Assembly: GCF_036711975.1 (NCBI RefSeq)
Contig: NC_091972.1
Span: forward strand, 32,431,001 to 32,495,000
DNA from: Onthophagus taurus
Taxonomy: Eukaryota > Arthropoda > Insecta > Coleoptera > Scarabaeidae
Reading direction: 5' to 3'
DNA length: 64,000 nt
Shown piece after piece: positions 46,701 to 55,700 of this stretch. Both the position numbers and the translations under genes were made by a program. Position 1 is the first letter of the stretch, and each line of letters starts with the position of its first letter. Below the pieces are notes generated by a model that worked only from the letters and a program-made list of their open reading frames with translations, searched no databases and was not told where the DNA came from.

Positions 46701-49700
46701 GCGCGTTCCCATTTCACGGTTTCAGACAACTTTAAACACAATAACAGTTTGTTTAGGTTACGAAAAAGCACACAGAGTTCCATGTGTTTACTCTCTGTAT
46801 AACGAGGTTTTAGTTGGCAAAAATAGAAAACATTGAGGAAAAAACGCGATTGGAGTCGCGATTAAATTGTATCGAAATACTAATAATAGTCTATTATTAG
46901 TCATTGCATTTTAATTGGAAGGGCAACGAGATCATTTTTAGACGCGCGAAATGCCGACTGACGTCAAATAGGAAGTTATTTTCCGCTATTTCTGTATTCA
47001 AATTTTTCTAATCATTAAGTCATACGAATAAATTAAGAGCATAAAAATCTGTTATAATTAAATTTTAATTTATTTAAAATTGAAGCGTACTTTGATTTTA
47101 AAAATTGTTCTATTTTTATTGATATAAACTCGATTTAAATAGAATTAGAAAACATATGGGATTCATCTGTGTGAGGTATTTTTCGTTTACCGATTCAAAA
47201 TTTATGGTTGTACTATAAATTTTAAAAGACCAAATAAACTATGTTTCATAATAAACATATAAAAATAAACATTTTATTTATAAATGTTTATTATTATTAT
47301 TGGTAAACCAAAATAGTATTTCTGCACCTTTTCCAAGAAAAAAAAACCGTTCAAAGTTTTTACATTTTAAAAATGATTTTGCTTTTATTTTATTAAATAT
47401 CTTAAATTCTTGATGCAGTTAATGAATATATAGTGGGTAAAAAGATATAATTACTTAATCGTGTAGAAACGAGAATGTTGGAAAGGTTGAAGGAGAAATA
47501 GGAGGAAATGAATAAACTGTTCGTTCGAGAAGCTAACGATACTTATTATCGAATAAATCAAATAAAAGTGGAGAGGAATTGAAAGCGGTATTATGTGATA
47601 AAAATAGGTACAAGGAGGAGATAAAAACTCGATCACAAGAGCTGCTAGAAGGGTATAAAAAGCGGGATTTCAATAATGTACGAGACGTTCGATAATTTCC
47701 TTTTATCTGCTTCGATACGTGAGATATTTTTTGTTTCTCGATACGAAGTAAATAAGAAAAAACGTACGAAAATTAAACACAGAGATTTAAATGGATCAAT
47801 ACATAGACATTTGAATATATTTTGAGGGCCGATATATTTTAATTTAAACTTTTAACTAAAAAAATAAGCAAATGTTATATGTATAAACCTTGAAAATCAA
47901 GATAAAGGTTTACATATAAAATTTATCCTAACACCTACTAAAATTTCGAGATATTTACAATGAGTGGGTATGAGCGGAACGTCATAGGTACATGTGCCTC
48001 AGTAGATGACTCATCTGTGGCGTAAAAGACTTTGAAGATCTGACAGAGTTAACACAACAAATTAACAGCCGATCCGAAATTATTCTGCTACAGGATTTAA
48101 ACGGACGTACTGGAAGAAAGTTAAAGGATGAAGTGGTGGGACTACATAAAAAGCTCATAGAGGTATGCCAACAACAGCAACTGAAGATGTGGAGGTACAA
48201 ATTCGCATAGATACAACCAACAGGCGGATTGAAATCGACCACTATCTCCTCAGGTCAAAATTACGACTAAACGTTTTGACTAAATTTCTATATAAAATGA
48301 GATTGAGCACAAAAATTAAGTGACATTCCGTACTCAGTCAGGCGACCAATGACAGAAACAACTAGAATAAAAACGATCGCAATGAAGAACTGGTTGCATT
48401 ACTACTATGCACTGTTGAAGCAAGATAGAGTAGAATTTGCAGAAAGTGATATATGCGAGGAAGAGAAATACAGATTGAATTAAGAAGCCCGTATAATGAC
48501 AATGAAGAACGGAAAATCACCCAGACCAGGAAATATACCTACTGAATTACTAAAAGAAGCATTTGAAAAACTAGCTGAGTAGCGCACGTATTTAATAACT
48601 TCCTAACAGAAGAAAATAATGGACTACTGTATGTTAGTAATATTTATAAGAAAGGAGATAAAAATATGTTCTAACTACCGAGGAATAAGTGTCACTTGCA
48701 CGATATCTAGAGTGTATGGTAGAATTATTAAACAACGAATTGAAAACGAATACCAAGATGAAGATCAATGTTGCTTTAGAACTGACAGGTCGTGCATCAA
48801 CAGTATCTTCATACTTAAAGAAACCATCCAAAAAAGAATGGTCAACAATATGGAGATCCACGTTGTGTTTGTAGATCTGACAAAGGCATATAACAGTGTG
48901 CCCCTTGGAAAGCTGTGGGTAGCTATGAATAATCAGGGAGTTAGGAAAGTATATCTGAATGCTGTGTAAAATCTCTATAAAAGTATGACGGGCATGGCAA
49001 AGATCGGCAATGATCTGTCCGACCCGTTCCCTATTACTAGACTTAAGCAAGGATGCTGTATTGCCCCGATACGGAAAAGAGAGGAAACAATATTTTAATA
49101 TGAGAGTACCTATAAACAACGTGAAAATTTTTACATTATACTTCGCCGACGACCAGGTGATAATGGCCAAAGATTGTAGTCAAGATTGTGGTAGACGATT
49201 TGTCTGTAAAGGCAACACTATTAAAAACATGACATCCTATTGTGAACCTGAGAGTACAAATTATAGATAAGGGTGATAGCAATGAGGAAATAATAATTAG
49301 TAGAATGAGTGAAGATAAGGTACTATAAGAAGACTGATTAACATTCTATGGAATAAGATAATATACAAAAGAAATAAAATACGAATGTATAAAACTCTGA
49401 TCGAAAGTGTTAGAACCTACGGAGCAGAGTTATGGAAACTGGCGAAGGTGCTGCAAAAACACAAAGAGAGATAAAGTGAGGAATGTTGATATCAGATAAC
49501 CAGTTGAAATTGATGTAAGTACATTAGAGATAATCGAGGTAAAGAGTAATGTCCGACCGAAACCGATGTTTGCCGCCAAAATCGAAATTCGGATTTGTCC
49601 ATATCTCGGCCGTGCAACTTAACCATTCGCATTGTTCGATAAAGTCCATTACTTTTGCCTTCACTTTGTCATATGTTTCGGGAAGTAATAACATCCGAAA

Positions 49701-52700
49701 ATATTTTCGTCTAAACGTCTCAAAGCAGTAGTTTCCACTATAAGGGGCCCATACACGATCAATAATATTGACAATACCTTAGCATATTGACAATAATATT
49801 GACCGTGTAAGGTGAAAAATTTTATTGACGGTAAATATTGATGGAGTATTGATAAAAATCTGGATTTTCTGGCATCAATACTGAAAATTGGAGGGGATAT
49901 TGACAATACTACTGACCGTGTATTATGCGCCAATATTTCCATCAATACTCAGTGTAATAAACTTAACATTCAAAATTAAATACTTTTATTTTATTGTAAC
50001 GATAACAAAACATGTCTATCAACACACTGAAAAAACATTTGTTAATTTAACCCAGATGATTTGAAAACAGGTTTCATTCTTATTTTCTACATTACGCTCA
50101 GTTTAGTTCAAGGCGCGCGCCCGTGAAGAAGTGGTGAAAATGACCGACCCGTTAACTGACGGGTCGACACTATGGAGATACTGTTGGTTCAGAAAGTTCA
50201 TTCAGTTGGGTCATGTCTTGTAGGACATATATAAAGGTTTCACAGGTTTCTATTACAGCTTTGGTGATAGTTGCTGGGGACACTATGACAGAAAACTTCA
50301 AGTATTCAAAATTTCTTCCTGTGGCCAAGTACCTCAGGGTTAAGGCTAATCTTTCCCTAACACTTGTACTTTCTCTCATATTGCTATCCTGTATTTTCAA
50401 AAACATTGCAGAGGCTGATTTCTTTCAACAGTACTATATGAGAACATTCATCTCTCTTCTTCAACCATTCTTTCATCCAGTGTTTGCGTTTCACTCGACG
50501 AGTAGTGCCAAGCATCAAAATAATAGCTACACAAGCTTTTGTATGATTATTCATATTTGGAAGGAAAAAACTGGCAAATAACCGAGTAAAACTAAGTAGA
50601 TTTACCTAGTTCGTGGTAAAAAGGTAACTTATTGAGCAAACTTATTGACAATAATATTGATCGTGTAAGGTAGTGAAGTATTGAGACTGGTTACCACGTG
50701 GATTGATGGTTGTATTGTCACTACTGATATTGTCAATACTATTGATCGTGTAAGGGCCGCTATAGAGTATGGCAGCATGTTCATAATGGCCTTATCGATT
50801 CTCTGAGCAATTCCCTGATCATCTGTCCATTGCGGTTCCTTTGTCATTCTTTTTGTTATATCTGTCAAGCTACATTATTATTATTAATGTTTGTTACATC
50901 TAACTTTTTTAACTTAGCTTCATTTCGTCGTTTCAAAACTTGTTAGATACTCTAAATTGTGAAATTTGGACATAAGTTGCTTTAATCCATGTATAGTTTG
51001 TTTTTTTGGTTCGTTACTGCTAAATAATGAAATTTTTTGTAAAGTTTACATATGGTTTTTAACAGGTTAGCAGTGCTTGTGTCGTAGAAACTCATTCTTC
51101 GTCTTTCTCTTTTTACAAAACTTTTTGTAGACACGGTAGTTGCACGTACACAAACAACTTGTTTCATCTTGCTTGAAACAAGATGAAACTTCCGTACGCG
51201 CAAGCCAAAGGAGGTACGAGAATAGACAAACACCAGCCGTACTCGGTGAACGATGTTTCAGTTGTTGCCGAAGGTTCGATCAATTTTTGGCCGAAATAGA
51301 ACATTTACCGAAACTTGTATTTTGACCGAAACTGGCCAAAACCGTATCTTCGGTCGGACACTAGTAAAAAGACTTAAATGGTACGGACATGCGAAGAGAA
51401 TGCCGACAGATAGGTGGCCTAAACGAGTCATAATGGGTGCCACACAACAATGCAACGTTCGGAACGCACAAGTTAACTTGGAGAAGATTTGGGAGAGGCA
51501 ATGAACTCCAGTGGATTAGCGTAACCAGAAAAGATGGAAGATAGGTTGCGAGAAGCGGTTTTGAACTGTAATTAACCTCGCTCAATAATAATCGATTTGA
51601 ACTTATTAAACGCATGAGTCGAATCCAAATTTGACGTATCAATCTAGGTAGAATGTAGATAGAATTTTCTTATTTTTACGAAAATCTTATTTTCTTAAAA
51701 TATCTTTGGAGAATTTAATAAACATTATAAGATGCTCACCATCCGTGTTATTTAAAATAACATTAAAAGTAGAAACTTCCGGGTTATGCTGACCGTCTAT
51801 TAAAACACTTTTAGTCTGCACCTGTGCACTACTAAAGAGTAGATTTACTTTTTAAAGCTGTAATATAATAGTAGCTATATTAAACTCACCTAATAACATT
51901 TAACTCGAGAATTATTATTATCATATTTTAGTAGACGTGGATCGTGCTTATAAATTAATTCAAAATACCTTAAATTACTTCACAAAAATGACAGGTAATA
52001 GTAGGTAACAGAGTTCAATGGTGATATAAAGTTAAAAACAACTCTTCAATAAACAGGCTGAATTTATGATTTCCCAAAAATGGACCGTTTATTTACAAAT
52101 CACCTCATTCCTGCCTGTTTCGCACAAAGGACAAAAACTTTTTGGAATCATGGCGTTTATTTTTCTTAGCGCTAGCGATATAATTGTAATAATTTTGATT
52201 AACGAGATATAACCTAACCAATTTGGATACCAAAACGTTAATAAAATTCTTGTGCATGGCCACTTAATAATAAAATCATTAAGTTTCCAGATTGGCCTGC
52301 TTTCAGAAAATGTGCAAGAAATTCGGAATAAAGACCTTAGAAGGTATAGAGAGAACTTTTCCAGAAAATGGTATGTGGTATGTGAAAGACCGCTGAAACA
52401 ATGATGTTCTATATTTAGGTGGTATGATTGTAAGACAAAACCTGGTTGGATATCTTCCGTCATTTGACTTAAATGTAATTTTGTCATAGAGGTATCGTGG
52501 GATCCGTGTCGTGATTGTTTTATGAAATAATAACAAAGTCTAGAACTCATTTTTAACCAGTTCACATCCTTCAGCCTTTGCGATACCAATCATACTTCCT
52601 GATACCAAAGATGTAACGAAGGCAGCAATTTTGTACTTTCTGAATATGATAAGCCGTATCAATGTCGATCGCTGCGTGGTAAATCGATGCCATATAATTA

Positions 52701-55700
52701 AATTGTGACAAGACGTAAGCATCACATAATTGTTTTTTGATATTATATGAATATGACAAATAAGCTCTATGAAGTTAGCAATCTTATGGATAATTTGTAA
52801 ATCTCTATTTAAATTTGTTTCCACATCATGACTCTCGCCACGACGAAATGATTGGTATATTTGAATATCATCAGCATACACATTAATATTAGAAGAGGAC
52901 AAGTTGGCAGCGAAACTAGAAGTATAGAGTGCAAAGAGAAGCGGCCCCAGGACGGAACCCTGCGGTTCTTACACCGCGTTCTTACCCAAATCTATAAATT
53001 TCTGTAATATTCATATGTATGCGGACGATACGCAGTTATACTTAAGTTTTGAACTGGAAGAGTTAGATGATGCTTTGGTTAAGATCAATAATGATCTCGA
53101 AAGTTTATTTTGTTATGCTTGAATGCACTCCTTGAAATTGAATCCTGATAAAAGTTTAGTGATACTTTTTGGAAACGACAAAAAAGTCGAATTGGTGAGC
53201 GAATCGCTGTATATAACTATTGGTGGATCGCGCATACCGGTTACGTCAGCGAAGAATTTGGGACTTCTTATCGATAACAGTTTTAGGTATCGCACTCATA
53301 TTTCGAAAAAAATTGGAGCTGCTTTTTGTAATCTGAAGTTGTATTACCCTTATGCCTCTATTTTCAGTGTGAAGCTTAAAACTGTGCAGTGTGAAAGTAT
53401 GGTGTTGGCTTTGTTCAATTATTGCTCGCCTGTCTATGGTCCTTGTTTGGACATTAGAAATAGAAACTTGATAGCTACTCCAGCCCATAGGACAGCTTTG
53501 TTTGAGAGATCTTTTAGCTATAACATTTACTTTAAATATAATAACCTGCCGGTAGAAATTAAAACTAAGGGTGTAGTGGCGTTCAGACGTGCTGTTTTCC
53601 TCTTGCTCTTCAATGAGCAATAATTGAGCTACTTTATGGCGTGGACTTCCCTTGCAATGAGTCCTTTTTGAATTGAATTGTTATGATGTTATGCAATTGA
53701 TTCGGAATTTTTTTCTTTTTCTTGCCGAATTAATTAGGCTTAAGTAGGTTTTTAGTAATAGTTTTAGGCCATTATTTCTACTGTTACTTTTAGTTTCTGT
53801 TCACTTTCTTTTTATTTTCTTAATTTTTTTTAAATCTTTTTAATTTGCAAGGTTCAGTGTAAGAACAGGGAGTGGCACTCATCTGAACTGCACTTTGAGG
53901 TTCTCCAATAATTAAGTATTTAGTTATTTGATAGGTTGTATTATACTGTTGGAAATAATTCACGAGCACACCCTGTATAATCTGAACGCGCAATAAAATT
54001 TGGTATGGAAGTAGTACTAAAGTAGTGTAACTTACTCCCACATAGAGAGCGGCACAACTCTGCTGGGAGGAGAAACATCAATAGCGAGAGTATCCCCCGT
54101 GAGCTTCGCATACCATCGCTACACGACATGGCATGGAGTCGATAAGTCGCTGTATTGTAGCGAGAGGGATGGCCAACCATGCCGCCTCTACTCGCCTCCA
54201 TAGCTTCTCACGTTAGCCGGGGAAGCCGGATAACGTTGAAGTCTCCGACCAGTCATGTTCCAAACATGTTCGATTGGATTCACATCTGGAAAACGGGCTG
54301 GTTATGGAAGCATGCATTCGTATACTGTGCTCTTCCACAAAGGTCTGTACAACACGCCCGATGTGCGGTTGGACGTTGTCATGCATTTATAGAAGACCTG
54401 GGCGCCGCCGAACGTAGGGAAGCACAACGGACCGTAGCACGTCATCTACGTATCGCTGACCCGTCATGGTCTGTTATACACGCAGCAGACGTGTACGTTC
54501 ACCATGTGTAATCGCACCCCATACCATAATGCTCGGTTGTCGGTGGATAGGGCGTTCTTGCACGCACTGCTTGAGTAGACGCTCACCAAGGTTTATATAT
54601 TAAAGGTTGTCTAAGTTCCTATGTTGCAATACTTTGATTTTAGTCTGTGGGCGAGGGGCAAGAGCAGGAGTGTTTCGTGACGTAAGCGATCACGGATTGC
54701 GCACGCAACCTCATGGCCATGTGGTGCTCCATGCATTTGTTTAATTCGAATTGCTTGGCGGTATTATTTTCCACATGTGACGTAATGCGCAGTATGGTTG
54801 CGTACGAACCTAGACAACCTTTTATATATAAACCTTGGACGCTCACCACGTCTATGACGAACTAAAATTCGCGCATCACCGGTGCTCAATTCGAATCTTG
54901 ATTCGTCGAAAACAAAATCTCCCTCTACTCGGCAACCCACTAATGCCTAGCGTCGACCCACTCGTGACGTATGCTGCGGTGCTCGGGTGTTACTAGAATC
55001 CGCTGTATCGCCCGACGCGCGCGCAGTCCACGTTATTTATACATATGTACGTTATAAACATGAGGTTAAATATGAACATATGAACATTATTGTTAAAAAA
55101 ACATTATTGTTTATTGTTTTTAGGGATTAGAGAAGCATTTAGTGCACATTCTAATACTATGCTCATTACAGATATTATTTTTACAAGTAATACATATCAT
55201 TGTGCTTTTACGATCAATACTTGCGGGACATACTGAGCATCTTTTTCTCTTAATTGTTGCACTTGTGTGAGCGGCTGGCGGACCACATATATCAACAAAT
55301 CTGCTCATACACTCCCGGACAGTACGCCGTAGGTTAGGGTTAGTAGATCTTCTCCGCATATGTGGTATCACTAGTTCCTTCGCTAAATCTTTCAAAAACA
55401 TTCTGCGTTTGTGAGTCACTCCTATGTTGTAGTTTGGATGTTCCTTCGTAAAGACTATATATGCATTGAGTGCTGCAACATCAATGATGTTGAAGAAAAA
55501 TGATGTCAACACCGCCCTTTGTTTTATTATAATAAGAGATGATTTCAGGCTTCCTCTTAGCGTCGTCATTGATAGATGCGTCGTGGTGCATGGTGCTTAG
55601 TAAAATTACGCATTTGTTCTTTTTACGTGCGTAACTTACCATGGATACGTTATTTTGAAAACAAAACAATGAAGAGTAGACTACACGATCTTTTGAGGCT

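Larger units (their letters stand above)
49547..51363. mobile_element. hAT-like element (8-bp TSD) inserted in the LINE
   Basis: Left end TAATGTCCGACCGAA and the reverse complement of the right end TAGTGTCCGACCGAAG are inverted repeats. Flanks GTAAAGAG (49539-49546) and GTAAAAAG (51364-51371) match at 7 of 8 positions. The interrupted LINE coding sequence continues on both sides. I see no transposase; it is non-autonomous and carries a Harbinger element (49743-50759). Confidence 0.75.
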
